A stretch of DNA of 64,000 nt, taken from Symbiotaphrina buchneri. Lineage: Eukaryota; Ascomycota; Symbiotaphrinales; Symbiotaphrinaceae. The notes beneath the pieces are model-generated. The model did not search any database and was not told the DNA's origin. It saw only the letters and a list, made by a program, of their open reading frames with translations. Position numbers and translations under genes: made by a program. This document shows positions 45,873 through 57,800 of this stretch, piece by piece; position 1 is the first letter of the stretch; every line of letters begins with the position of its first letter. The DNA is taken from positions 124,001 to 188,000 of the forward strand of contig BCIG01000022.1 of assembly GCA_001599915.1 (NCBI GenBank), written 5' to 3'.

Positions 45873-46486
45873 GTTGGAGCTCCGGCTAACGGGCCGAGGT
45901 TGACGGGGGCGGGCAAGCTCGAAGGTGTCAAGGGTTCATCGGAGGGATAAGTGAACCTGAAGGCATCCGGTGCCTATCGGTCTCACAAGAATGAAGAATG
46001 AACACAGAGTAGAAGAAAAGAGAGCGCCCTACAGAGTATCCTGCGAGAGATAGATACCGAACCCTGTCGAAGTGATAGCCGGTGGTTGCGACTTGGATGG
46101 ACGCATAGACTGATTGCGGCAGGTCCTAAGTCGTACTCCGGAGACCGTACAGCGCCTCGTACGACGACAGTTAACCCGTAGCACCACGCGGCCAATCCCA
46201 GCCACCTGCACCGGGAGAATCGTGCTTGTTGCCCCATCAAGCTTAGTTCAAACCCAGCCAAGCCTGCACCAGTGCTGAGCTCCCCGCCATTTCTTCTCCA
46301 CCACAGTCTACAGTATTATTCTAGCGAGCTATTAGGTAAGGTACCTCAGACGCTGGAGCAACTGAGTGCTGGCTGTGCGCCCTGTCATTGACAACATGCG
46401 GTGATGACAGTGTATGAGAGGGATTTTCCCCCCCGTATAGAGTCTCTTCCCTCGTAAGTGTTATATAGCAAACATTGTTAGACAAC
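45873..46486. promoter_or_regulatory. Divergent region, ADP1/aminotransferase
   Basis: 614 bp between divergent starts. It has tactccgga at 46134-46142 and the near-palindrome aggtaaggtacct at 46334-46346. No gene is seen. Confidence 0.5.
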
Positions 46487-47755
46487 ATGGTCAAGCTCAA
46501 GCCATTTGCTGTGGAACAGGTACGCCCCGAGCTAACCCCACCACGCATTTCCACAGCGGTGCAGCCTGACCATTGACAGTGGATGGACACCTATGAATTG
46601 ACGGCAAAATACAACATCGCCGAGACATGTTGTGCCTCAATATCGCTGGACGAACTCAGAGCCCTTTCAGATGACAAGTCACTAGAGCTGTTCTCACCCT
46701 CGCGCAAGCTGGGCTATGGAGATATCCGGGGCCTTGAGAAACTCCGCTCCAATATTGCCAGTCTTTATTCCTCGGCCGGTGCTGAACCACTGTCGCCAGA
46801 GAATATCCTGGTGACCCCAGGAGCCATATCAGCTAACCATGAGACATTGTTCACCTTGGTAGGGCCTGATGATCATGTCATCTGCCACTACCCCACGTAC
46901 CAACAGCTGTATGATACGCCTGCTCACCTTGGAGCCGAGGTCAGTCTGTGGAGAGCGAAGGCAGAAAACGGCTGGGTTCCAGATGTGAACGAACTTGAAC
47001 AGATGGTTAGACCCAACACCAAGCTGATCATTATCAACAATCCAAATAATCCTACTGGCGCAATCATTGCATCTTCGATTCTTCGCAAGATCATAGGAAT
47101 CGCCGCCAAAAGGGGCATCGTTATCTTGTCCGATGAAGTGTACAGGCCACTGTTCCACTCAATACCGCCCGCGGATTCGGAATATCCTCCATCAATACTG
47201 TCAATGGGTTATTCTAAGGTCATAGCCACAGGGTCTTTATCTAAAGCCTACTCTCTGGCTGGTATCCGCATAGGCTGGATAGCATCTAGGGATAGAGACA
47301 TCATCGAATCCATAGCCGGAACGAGGAACTACACGACAATTACTACTGGGCAGATCGATGAACAGATTGCATCTTACGCCCTGTCGACAGGTGTCATTTC
47401 CAACTTAATGGCGAGGAATCTGCAATTAGCAAGAGAGAATCTGTCGTTATTGGAAGGTTTCGTTAAGAAACACAGCAATATCTGTTCATGGGTAAAGCCA
47501 ATTGCGGGTACTACAGCCTTTGTCAAGTTTACGAGGAATGGGACGCCTGTCGACGATGAGCAGTTCTGCAAGATGCTGCAGGACAAGGAAGGGGTCATGT
47601 TCCTTCCTGGCTGCAAATGCTTTGGTGACGGGAAAGAATTCAAGGGATATGTTCGTATAGGCTACGTGCAGCAAAAGCAAGTCGTTGTCGAGGGTCTGCA
47701 AAGGTTGGAGGATTTTCTCATGGACCATTGGGATGAAGTGCCTCTGGCCGCATAG
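46487..47755 (+). CDS. PLP-dependent aminotransferase, class I/II
   Basis: A fold-type I aminotransferase; the substrate is not determined. Exons 46487-46519 (an 11-codon first exon, MVKLKPFAVEQ) and 46580-47755 give 402 aa. The conserved NNPNNPTG lies near residue 163, the catalytic Asp-Tyr in LSDEVYRPLF, the Schiff-base Lys in TGSLSKAYSLAGIRIGW near 231, and the carboxylate-binding Arg in YVRIGYV near 370. The N-terminal segment WMDTYELTAKYNIAETC resembles capreomycidine-synthase-like and other secondary-metabolism aminotransferases, but assignment to one is not justified. A same-strand MFS transporter starts 745 bp downstream, raising the possibility of a metabolic pair. There is no targeting signal. 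Confidence 0.9.
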
Positions 47756-48500
47756 AAAAGTACACGCTTCGAAAAAAGATATCGGTTTAGACAAGACACG
47801 GGAAAGAAAGCGCTCCTAAATACCCCTGAAACGGATTTTGAGAGATCGTTCGATGTTCCAATAGTGACAAGAGCAAAATAATTGTGCGCCTCTGTTCACT
47901 CTATATAAGGGAGTGGTCGTCTTCTTCCGCTAGAACAGTATACTGGTCCAAATTCGTCGTAATATCTTTCTTTATAAATGTGGAATTCCTTGACCCTACA
48001 TTCATTTGATTATTCTTTAAATACTTGTATTTTATTCGACAAGCTGTTTACCTGGTAGGATCTTACTGCCGGCGGCTGAGTGCGGTTTACATACAGGCAT
48101 TGAGTGGAAATCCAAATGGACAAGCATAGCGAAATAAAATCAATGATGGAGCTGCAGTCCACACCATGAGGCATATGAAGTGGTGTAATCGGGCCCTGAA
48201 TGCTTGGCGGACTTTCCCTGGAGATCAGCTTTCGGAAAATGGCGACGGCGATAAGGCAAACAGTGTGCAGCGGCACTCTTAGGAAGCTCCAGCGTGGGGC
48301 ACTTTATGTACGACCTTCCTGTTACGGTATGTTACGGCGCAGACCCGCTGATAAGATCACGACTATCAAAGCATACCCTTCGGCAACCGGCAGCACGTTC
48401 ATGCGGGAATATCTTTCAATGATCCCTCCAGATACCAACAAATGCTCTACCTGCCCCTTGCCCTCTGTAGGAGCATTGTTTATCAAGATTGTCGTGCACC
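47756..48500. other. Intergenic, 5' flank of MFS gene
   Basis: 745 bp between co-directional genes. A frame on the minus strand (48010-48276) has no recognisable content. Presumably it holds the aminotransferase 3' UTR and the MFS promoter. Confidence 0.5.
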
Positions 48501-50522
48501 ATGACTGAATCTGAGCCGGCGCCCACGGAGACCTCTCCTTTGCTCAAGGTCCACAGCAATGGCCTATCCACATACATAGACGGTAGTGACGGCATTGCGC
48601 CCAATGGCGCGGCCAACGGTTATGTGGAGGCAACGACTGAGGGCGAGGAAAGACAAGAGTCCTCTGCGAAAGCGGCCAATGCAGATGCCAGAAAAGCACT
48701 GTATCTAGCCCTTCCGGCGTTAGCTATTGGAGTAGGACATGGACGCTATCTAATTGCTTTATGCGTGGCACTGACGCAGTTTCTTTAGGTCTTCCTGGCC
48801 GCCGCTGACCAGACTCTCATCGTGTCCGCGTATGGTAAAATTGGAAGTGATTTGACAGCGTTAGAGAAGACATCCTGGATCGCGACAGCGTAAGCAAGGC
48901 CACATACCCCATGGTGATAATATTGCTGATTTAGACGTCTATTCAGCTACTTCCTCACCTTGACATCTTTCCAACCCTTATACGGGAAGACCAGCGACAT
49001 TTTTGGTCGAGAACCAGCACTATTGTTCGCATATGCAGTCTTTGGGGTAGGATGTCTATGCTGTGGACTGGCCAGGAATATAAATGAACTAATTGCCGCA
49101 AGAGTGAGTGGATTGGTCCTCGGGCTCAACTCTAATGAAACTTAGCTATGGAGCCTTTTACTAACGGGCCGCAGGCACTTGCCGGTGTTGGAGGTGGTGG
49201 TATGACCACTGTGGTCTCGATACTACTCTCAGACGTCGTCGGTCTGCGGGAGAGAGGGACGTGGCAAGGCTATCTAAACATCATCTATGCTTCTGGGGCA
49301 GCTTGTGGCGCACCTATGGGAGGCTTTCTGGCCGACTCCATCGGCTGGAGATGGTAAGTAACTCTTATAGCACCTCGTAAGGCATAGAGCTAAGATGACA
49401 GGTCCTTCCTCGCACAAGCACCCCTAACTCTTGTGGCCTTTATCAGCGTGTGGTGGTCGCTTCGACTACCCAAGAAGGAAGACTCTCACTGGAAAGAAAA
49501 GCTTCGTCGAGTCGATTTCATAGGGGCCTTCACCCTCGTTATCGCCGTTTTCGCGCTTGTCCTTGGATTAGATCGTGGGAGTAACGTGGGCTGGAGCACA
49601 CCAATGGCTTATATACCTCTTATCGTCTCAATCCCATTGTTGGCGCTCTTCATCTATGTAGAGATGAAGATTGCCTCGGATCCATTTGCTCCCGGCCACA
49701 TAATATTCGAACGGACCCTATTTGCTTGTTACCTATGCAACTTCTTCAGCTTCGGAGGGTGGCTTGCATCTCTCTTCTATGTGCCTTTATTCTACCAAGC
49801 TGTGGAAGGTCTGAATGCGACCGAGTCGGGTCTGAGGTTGCTGGCTGCCATCTTCGCAGGAGTTTCTGGCTCTCTCTTCGGAGGTGTTGCGATGCAAAAG
49901 ACAGGAAGGTACTACTGGTTAACAGTGATCGCCTATACATGCCTCGTCATCGGGCAAATAAGCATCTTCCTTTTTACGGGCACCATCGTCAGGTCTACCT
50001 GGGGAATCTCAGTTGGACTTGCCATATGTGGTTTCTCGAATGGGATTGGTGTTACGTCCTCACTTATCGCATTGAGTAAGTTACTTGGGTCCCTTGTTTT
50101 CTACTCGTGCTCATGATTGTCTAGTCTCAAACGCGGCACCTGAAGACCAAGCTGTTGCGACGGCTTGCTCATATCTCTTCCGTTCATTGGGATCCGTCGT
50201 GGGCGTATCACTATCAGCAACCGTTGTAAATCAGATGCTGCGCGGTCAACTAAAAGACCGGCTGAAGGACAGTGGGGATGTGGATGAGATTGTACGCAAC
50301 GTCAGAGAAAGTTTGGACTACGTCAAGAAGCTTCCTCCAGCACTCCAGGAAATTGTTCGGACTTGCTATAGTGAGTCGGTCAAGGCGTCGTTCATCTTGA
50401 CGACCTGTATAGTGGCTGGGGCTATGATAAGTAGCTGGTTCATAAAAGGAGAAGAAGCTCACCCACTAATAATGCTCTGGGCAACATCCCGGGAAGGACA
50501 ACAAAAGTTTATATACCTGTAA
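48501..50522 (+). CDS. MFS transporter, DHA2 type (14 TM), vacuolar basic amino-acid/drug family
   Basis: A proton-coupled exporter or vacuolar importer. Six exons (48501-48731, 48789-48889, 48947-49103, 49175-49353, 49402-50075, 50125-50522) give 579 aa. The cytosolic N-terminus contains an acidic dileucine-type signal (ETSPLL), as seen in vacuole-sorted Vba/Fnx1 relatives. TM1 carries FLAAADQTLIVSAYGKIG, motif A is LYGKTSDIFGRE, and motif C-like GAACGAPMGGFLADSIGWRW follows. Fourteen hydrophobic segments can be counted. The vacuolar amino-acid transporter assignment is by resemblance; azole or toxin efflux is possible. The tail (EEAHPLIMLWATSREGQQ) after the last segment is unusually hydrophobic. 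Confidence 0.92.
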
Positions 50523-50840
50523 CAGCAGAATATATCCTCTGATATATAGGTCATACTACATAGATTGGGATATAGAATATAAATCATTCTTCGATGGACA
50601 TTCATGTTTGAACAGAACCCAGGAGCATGCTATCACGTGATCCTGCTCTTCTACCGCGATGCATTATGTCATTGCCGCTTTTGCGAAAGCTCGCTTTTGG
50701 AGCTCCCATCCCAAGAGGACATCGCGTCGTATGCAAGCCTTGGGTGCCAGTCCGTGGGCACGATGTTCGGAGATTGTGCTCTCGGCTGATACTCGCATAC
50801 AGGCTCATTTGCTTCCCGCGACTGAGCCTTCAAGCCTGCG
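50523..50840. other. Intergenic gap
   Basis: 318 bp between the MFS gene and RAD2, A+T-rich at 50520-50590. No gene. It is the presumed RAD2 promoter. Confidence 0.5.
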
Positions 50841-53800
50841 ATGGGTGTCGCCGGCCTATGGCTGGTCCTCGCCCCATGCGCCCGCCCGATAAAGCTCGAC
50901 ACCCTTAACAAGAAGCGGCTCGCGGTAGACGCCTCAATATGGATCTACCAGTTCTTAAAAGCTGTGCGTGACAAGGAAGGGAACGCCCTGCGCAATAGCC
51001 ACATCGTGGGCTTCTTCCGCCGCATCTGCAAGCTGCTCTTCTTCGGCATCAAGCCCGTCTTTGTCTTCGATGGAGGCGCGCCCGCGCTGAAGAGATCTAC
51101 AATCGCCGGACGAAAGCGGCGCCGAGAAGGAAGAAGGGAGGATGCTGTCAGGACGGCAGGGAAGCTCCTGGCTGTGCAGATGCAACGACGGGCGGAGGAA
51201 GAGGAGCGAAAGCGGAAGGAGGAACGAGAAGGGTGGAGGACTGCTCAGGAAGAACAGGCCGAGGAAGCTGTCCCCGAGAACTTAGTTTACGTGGATGAGT
51301 TACAGATGACACCAGAAGAACGCCAGCAGAATCGCAAGTTCAAAAAGAAGGATGCTTACCATCTCCCTGACCTGGAAATGTCGTTGGCTGAGATGGGCGG
51401 CCCGAATGACCCGAGGATTATGTCACAAGAGGAATTAGAGGAATACGCGCGACAATTCGATAGCGGAGAGGACATCAATCTCTATGACTTCTCCAAGATC
51501 GATTTCAACTCCCCTTTCTTTCTCAGCCTGCCTGCCAGTGATCGGTACAATATCCTGAACGCTGCACGTTTACGAAGTAGACTTCGGATGGGTTACTCCA
51601 AGGATCAACTCGACACAATGTTTCCGGATCGTATGGCATTTTCCAGATTCCAAATCGAAAGGGTCAAGGAGAGGAATGAGTTGACTCAGCGGCTGATGAA
51701 CATCAACGGCATGAACGGGGAAGATGCCATGTTGGGAATCAACGTTGGAGGCAGAGTGGCAGGCGAGAAGGGCAGGGAATATGTGCTTGTCAAGAATGAA
51801 GGAGTTGAAGGGGGCTGGGCCTTGGGTGTTGTCGGAGGAAAGGATCAGGGTGAGAGGACAAAGCCAATCGATGTGGAGGGGCTTGCAAACCAGCTGGAGG
51901 CGGGCGAGTCGGAAGATGACGACCACGAATGGGAAGATGTGGATGAACAGTTTGAGGATGTGCCTATTGAAGGTCTCAACCGTTTGCCGAAAGTAACCGC
52001 TGGTTACACTGGCGGATCAAATTCGGCTGCTTCTGGAGAGGTTGATGCAGTCGGGAGACGTAGAAACGCTTTCTATGCTGCCCGCAAGCATAATGCTACG
52101 AAAAACGTTCCTCCAGCGGTCGACGATGTGTCACAGTCCTTATTTGTCGGGGACACGCAAGAGTCGACGTTCATGGCAGAGGATGAAGAAGATGAATTGT
52201 TTGAAGATGTCAACGAACAAACTTTGACTGAGGAAGAGCAGCTCGATCGTGCCATTGCACTGTCTCTCGAGGCCCCGGACCAGTTCGACAAGGAAAGGCA
52301 GCCCGCCGCTATGAACCACGAGCAGGACATATCGCCAGCAGTTGATCATTATGACAGCGAAGAGGACGATGAAATAGATTTCCAAGCAGCCTTGGCCGAA
52401 GCTAGAAGAACCAAGTATAGACCACAAGCAACTCGACGAAGTATGTCTCCGGCGGCTTCCGATGCTCCGTCCGCGCAGGTGCAGGATAGCGGCAAGCCCA
52501 GAAGTATCTTCTCTGGTCCTCTACCTTTCGAGAGGATGGAATTTCGCAAAGCACCTGAACCTCAGGCTAACGCCAAAATGGCGAAGAGCGATGGCGGCTT
52601 TCTTCGCGAAGATAACAGCAAAAAGAAGAAAGCAGAACCCCTGCCACCGTGGTTTAGTACCGCCAGCGATGTAACAAAGGGAATCAATGCCGAAAAGATT
52701 GCCGAGGAAACTGAGTTCGATGGAGGCAATCCGGAACTAAGAAAGCATCTCGAGGATGAATGGAAGCTCCCACCTGGTGGGAGGACATCTGAAGTCATTG
52801 ATATTGATGCCTCCCCTTCGGCCGCCGTGAAGGGAACTGAAGTCGTCGAGATAGACTCAAGCGAAGGGGAAGAAGATGATTTGGAGATGGAAGATGTACC
52901 TTTGGTGGACACAGCCTTGCGGATGGGTGATGTGGCCGACCTCATGCGAGCGGAACCCCCAGCATCAGCTCTTCCAGATTCCGCAAACGGGCCTATTGAA
53001 AGTTCTGCTCTCCCTACGGCCCCTGGGACTGGGGAGTCGGATGAAGGAGAGATCTATGACTGGGAAGAAAGTGACCATGAGCATGTTTTACCGAACGGAC
53101 CAACTGTAGATGCCACACCATATGGTGGCGAAACGCAACAACTTCAGGATAATGCTAGTCCTTTGCCGGTGCACGAGGCACATCTCTCAGATGCCGTTGT
53201 TACGGAATCTGCAGAAGACGTTAGATCTGATGAACAGGAGGAGAATGTCCCGGCGCCAGCCACTGGTGCAGCTGAACAGAGTCGCATTGAGTATGACGAG
53301 GAAGACGCATATTCCGACCCCGAAGATGAAGACCTCATGCAGCAATTGGCAACAGAGGCCGAAGAGCATGCACGTTTTGCGTCGGCATTGAATTCAGCGT
53401 CTCATCTTCAGAGCGCCGAGGACTACGAGAAAGAACTCCGACAGCTACGCAACCAACAAAAGAAAGACAGGCGAGATGCAGATGAAGTGACCCATATCAT
53501 GGTCACCGAATGCCAGCAACTATTGAAGTTGTTCGGCTTGCCATATCTGACCGCTCCCATGGAAGCGGAAGCTCAATGTGCAGAATTAGTGCATTTGGGA
53601 CTTGTAGATGGCATTGTCACCGATGACAGCGATACTTTCCTGTTCGGTGGCACTCGTGTGTACAAGAACATGTTCAACCAGGCAAAATACGTCGAATGTT
53701 ACCTACTGTCGGACTTGGAAAAAGAGTTTGATCTGGATCGGAAGAAGCTCATTCGCCTGGCCCAACTCCTGGGCAGTGACTATACGGAAGGGTTACCCTC

Positions 53801-54578
53801 CGTTGGTCCGGTCACGGCATTGGAGATCCTTTCCGAGTTTAGTTCCGAGAGGGGACTCGAAGAATTCAGGGATTGGTGGACGTCCGTTCAGATGGGCGAA
53901 AAGCCGGCACCGGATGAATCTCCATTCAGGAAGAAGTTCCGTCGCAATGCTACCAAGCTCTTTCTCCCGCCCGGGTTCCCTGATCCGCGGGTCGAAGAAG
54001 CTTATTTACATCCCGAGGTTGATTCTGATCCGTCACCATTCGCGTGGGGTGTTCCCGACCTTGACGCTCTCCGTCAGTTCCTGATGGCTACCATCGGATG
54101 GAGCCAGGAGCGCACGGATGAGGTCCTCGTGCCTGTCATCAAGGACATGAACCGTAGAGAGACCGAGGGGACTCAGGCAAACATCACCAACTTCTTCGGT
54201 GGTGGCAGCGGGGCTGGCGCCTTTGCGCCCAGGAAACGCAAAGAGGGAAAGAGCAAGCGGATGGAAAATGCGCTGGGACGCTTGCAAGCTCAGGCCGTCG
54301 CTAAGAGGAAGAACACGTCCACAGTAGCCAACGGAAGCCAAGATGGGACGCAGACAACTGACCATGGAAGGGAAACCAGTGAAGGTTCCGATGTCGTCGT
54401 GCAAAACGAGACACAGTCGAGGAAACCCGTGTCACGGAAGAGGAAAGCTGCTACAGAGAGTGCGAAGGAAACGGCCTCAGATTCCTCATCCCGGTCTGAA
54501 TATCATGGCCCAGACCAGTCCAAGTCCGCAAGGACTCGCCGTGGCAAGAAGCAGGCTTCAACGAGAAGGAAGGCTTAG
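50841..54578 (+). CDS. RAD2: DNA repair endonuclease Rad2/XPG
   Basis: The structure-specific nuclease that makes the 3' incision in nucleotide-excision repair. The gene is intronless and encodes 1245 aa. The XPG-N domain starts with MGVAGLWLVLAPCARPIKLD, a typical variant of the family start, and contains LAVDASIWIYQFLKA and KPVFVFDGGAPALK. The XPG-I domain near residues 890-960 has APMEAEAQCAELVHLGLVDG and TDDSDTFLFGG, including the catalytic acids. The helix-hairpin-helix block is GSDYTEGLPSVGPVTALEIL. The long acidic spacer contains a ubiquitin-interacting motif (QLDRAIALSLEAPD, near 465). A PCNA-binding box QANITNFF lies near 1112 and the C-terminus is basic. All key residues appear intact. 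Confidence 0.97.
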   Translation: MGVAGLWLVLAPCARPIKLDTLNKKRLAVDASIWIYQFLKAVRDKEGNALRNSHIVGFFRRICKLLFFGIKPVFVFDGGAPALKRSTIAGRKRRREGRREDAVRTAGKLLAVQMQRRAEEEERKRKEEREGWRTAQEEQAEEAVPENLVYVDELQMTPEERQQNRKFKKKDAYHLPDLEMSLAEMGGPNDPRIMSQEELEEYARQFDSGEDINLYDFSKIDFNSPFFLSLPASDRYNILNAARLRSRLRMGYSKDQLDTMFPDRMAFSRFQIERVKERNELTQRLMNINGMNGEDAMLGINVGGRVAGEKGREYVLVKNEGVEGGWALGVVGGKDQGERTKPIDVEGLANQLEAGESEDDDHEWEDVDEQFEDVPIEGLNRLPKVTAGYTGGSNSAASGEVDAVGRRRNAFYAARKHNATKNVPPAVDDVSQSLFVGDTQESTFMAEDEEDELFEDVNEQTLTEEEQLDRAIALSLEAPDQFDKERQPAAMNHEQDISPAVDHYDSEEDDEIDFQAALAEARRTKYRPQATRRSMSPAASDAPSAQVQDSGKPRSIFSGPLPFERMEFRKAPEPQANAKMAKSDGGFLREDNSKKKKAEPLPPWFSTASDVTKGINAEKIAEETEFDGGNPELRKHLEDEWKLPPGGRTSEVIDIDASPSAAVKGTEVVEIDSSEGEEDDLEMEDVPLVDTALRMGDVADLMRAEPPASALPDSANGPIESSALPTAPGTGESDEGEIYDWEESDHEHVLPNGPTVDATPYGGETQQLQDNASPLPVHEAHLSDAVVTESAEDVRSDEQEENVPAPATGAAEQSRIEYDEEDAYSDPEDEDLMQQLATEAEEHARFASALNSASHLQSAEDYEKELRQLRNQQKKDRRDADEVTHIMVTECQQLLKLFGLPYLTAPMEAEAQCAELVHLGLVDGIVTDDSDTFLFGGTRVYKNMFNQAKYVECYLLSDLEKEFDLDRKKLIRLAQLLGSDYTEGLPSVGPVTALEILSEFSSERGLEEFRDWWTSVQMGEKPAPDESPFRKKFRRNATKLFLPPGFPDPRVEEAYLHPEVDSDPSPFAWGVPDLDALRQFLMATIGWSQERTDEVLVPVIKDMNRRETEGTQANITNFFGGGSGAGAFAPRKRKEGKSKRMENALGRLQAQAVAKRKNTSTVANGSQDGTQTTDHGRETSEGSDVVVQNETQSRKPVSRKRKAATESAKETASDSSSRSEYHGPDQSKSARTRRGKKQASTRRKA

Positions 54579-54880
54579 GCATCAACAGTGAGGATGGTAC
54601 AAGGGCCAACCGGTGCAGATTTTCGAGTCCTACAGCGGCCGCACGAAATTTAGGGTTGGGGTTAGGAGTGAATGCCTGTCACCGACTACAGTTCATAGTA
54701 ACAGCCCAAGTACTGGCTTACCATTTTGCACATAAAATACAGAGAGTCCAAATCATACACAGGGAAAAAGCCCATTAGACTCCCGGTTCATGCACCTGTG
54801 ACGCTTCCAGTCTTATGAATAAACCCAAAATAATGCAGTAGAATGGAAATCAACAGTACGCAATGTGGGAGAAGCCAATA
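54579..54880. other. Convergent gap, RAD2/EZH2
   Basis: 302 bp between stops. It contains a short telomere-like tract described separately. No gene. Confidence 0.5.
54650..54666 (+). repeat. Short telomere-like tract
   Basis: ttagggttggggttagg reads as one TTAGGG, one TTGGGG and a partial TTAGG unit, just downstream of RAD2. It may be chance or a relic of telomerase-mediated break repair; at under three units it is weak. Confidence 0.35.
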
Positions 54881-57800
54881 CTACACGTCATCCACTGGCC
54901 GCTTCCTCTTCTTCTGATTCGAACGCCTCCGGTTGCTTGCGGATCGCGGAGCCCCCTCCTCATACTCATCTGACAAGTCTTCCTCGCTTTGAGGGGCCTG
55001 ATAGTCTTCTTCCGACGAGTCTCCACCCGACGGCAGGCTAGGCTCTGGCTCACTCTCCTCGGAAGCAGAAGGCCGTGGCCGCTCAACCATTGAGACATCT
55101 ACGCTCGCCTCGGCTTCCGGTGGAATCTTAGATGGTGTCTCGGCGGCTCCAGATGATGGGGTGCTGGCCGAGGCTTGGGTCAGCAAACTGTTGTCTGCTG
55201 TGCTCGCGCCTTTGTTGATGTTCGCAAGCGTGCGTGCAAGCCCTTGCCCATTCCTCTTGAGCTTGCTTGGTTTTCTCCCGGCACCAGGACGAGCACCGCC
55301 CTTCTTGCCTGTCTTCTCCTTGGCGGCCCCGGTCCTTGCTCTTTTCGAAGCTGGTCTTTCATTTTTCATGGCACCGAAAAGTGCACCATCTTTTTCCCAG
55401 AAGTCCGAGAGACATTCTCTCGAGTAGCTGTTGATCTGTTAGCGTGACTCCATAGGGGCTGCTGTGGCACAGGTCAGGGGACTGACTTGTAGTCGAAGAA
55501 TATTTCGTCTCCCGTGGCAATGTCTTCGCCCGCAAAAATTCCAATTCGCTGCACCATATCGCAAAATAAGACCTTTGAATAAGCATTGCAATGATTTTTT
55601 GAACAGTTGACGAAGCGCATCTTGTTGCCTGATCTTGTTGAATCAATATCCTGGCCTGAACCAGGATTAGCCATGCACACGTAATTACGTCCATACTACT
55701 TACCAGCATTCAGCGTGAAAAGATATTGTGTCTGTCTCTTGCTGTACACCCAGTCACGTCGTTCTGACTCGGCTTTTGAAATTATCTCCCCCTTGTATTC
55801 ACCAATGAATTCATGTGCCTTGACCGGCTCACCAACAAAAATGCCATAGCCTTTGATATAAGAAGCGCCAGTCAACGTTCGTTTTGGAAGCCCGCGTTGG
55901 ATCGCAACGTTCTGACAACGGCCTTTATGTATATCATCATTGTACCGGTTGATAGGGTCGAGGACATCGCAAGCCCCACAGGTACCACACAAGTCGGGAT
56001 CGCATTCCCGATTCAGCTGAAAACAGTCACACTTCTTGTTTTGCCAACATACTTTGTTCGTACCCTGATGACAAGAGCAGCCACGATACCTTCTGTCGCA
56101 GTTGGAGGGGCACATGCAACTTTTCTCGCAGGCGATCTTGTGATCAACACAGCTGCAAACGCCTTTGACGCAGGGGCCTTCGTGGCTACAGGGCTGGAAG
56201 ATCTTCCTTTCATGATGCAGATTTGTGTTTGGTGCATGCTCCCAAAACCATCTGTAAGTAGGTTTAGAGGACGATCTGCTCGAGATCGTGGCTCTCGTGT
56301 CCTCAACTTTCTGTACAGCAGGTCCTGCCCAACGGGAGCTTATCGAGGGCATGATCTCCATCGCCTTTATTTGAATCTGTCTCATAATCAGCAATGCGTC
56401 GGACATTATACAATTAGCAATGTTTACTTCTTTGCAGGTTTTCTTCATTGAAAGTTGAGCTACACAAGATCCTCGCTTTTCGTGAAGGAATATTGGCTCC
56501 ATCGCCTTAAGGAGCTCTAGTTCGGCGACCGTCCACTGGCTGGAGACTTCGGGTTCTTCTAGATCCTAGACGTACAGGCATCAATATCACTGTAAAAGTC
56601 TAAGCGTCGATATATTTACTAACCTTCCAGTAGCAGCTGTCCGAACAGTACTCGTCTTCTTTGAAAGCGGAAGGTTGATTATTGAGCAGCAACTTGTGTG
56701 CGAATTCAGTCCCCAGTTCGCCGTTTGCACGGAGGCCTAGGTCATTGAAAACAGACGCTGAGTGAAATTCCGTCAGCATGAGCTAACAAAATATCAAGGT
56801 TCGGGCGAGCGGGAAATCTAGAGTAGGTGGACTTCGCTCGTCCGAAAACGATGACAGGAGTCGAAAGCTTACCATGCCCGGGACACGAATGCCTGAACAA
56901 ACAATGAGTACCAGTGCGATTTACCACAGATTGAAAACTTACGTGAAGCAAATCAAACATTGTAGACTTGTGTATGTGTCATTTGCATAAAATGCAAGCT
57001 TGTCAGCCTTGGGGGAAACCAGGGTCTTCGAGGGTGTTGCTTGTATCTGGTTGGTGGCATTTCTGGAGCTTCCAACGATATCAATCTGCTTGATGATGTG
57101 CCACAAGCTTATATCCGTGACACGCAGAAAAGCCCTGCAAGCCATACCAGCCAAAGCAAGCGCTTCCTCATCTGCTACAGGAAGAAAGTTCAGAAGCCTT
57201 AACCAGTTTTCGTCTTTTCGATCAAATTTATCCGGTAAATACCCGTGCTTCTTAAGCCAGGCACCGGTTGTTGAGGGTGGATTGAACGGAAGCAGCCGAG
57301 GGTCATCCAGGAGCCAGCGGAAGACGTCTGAGATGCGAGAGCCTGCCTCTTCCAGGAACCGCTCAGCATATGGTCTAAGCTTCCGCCCGAATTCATTTTC
57401 GAAGTGAACTTGTGGGAGTTCCTTCATACGGACAACGTAATGCTCTTCAAAACCTTCCGGGTCTTCATCTCTGGGTTCATCGCCAAAGTATGGCCAATAG
57501 CTCATTGTTGGGTCATCTTCTGCAAGGACATTACGACCTAAGAAAACGTATTCCGTAAACACAGGCACGTCCACGCCCCCCGCGCTATACGTTGTTACAG
57601 GTATGCTCATGTATCTGGAGCTTGGCTTCCCACTGGATGCCTTGAAGACCTAGTTGCTATCAATATGTTTTGTCCGGTCACGGTACATAGCAAAGCATAC
57701 CTGTTGATTGATTTGTGCAATCGGTGCTTTTGTATTCAGAGCCTTCGGGCCAGCTGCGACATCGATGTTCTGTAACTCGGCGATGCAGGACGTCGGTTCA

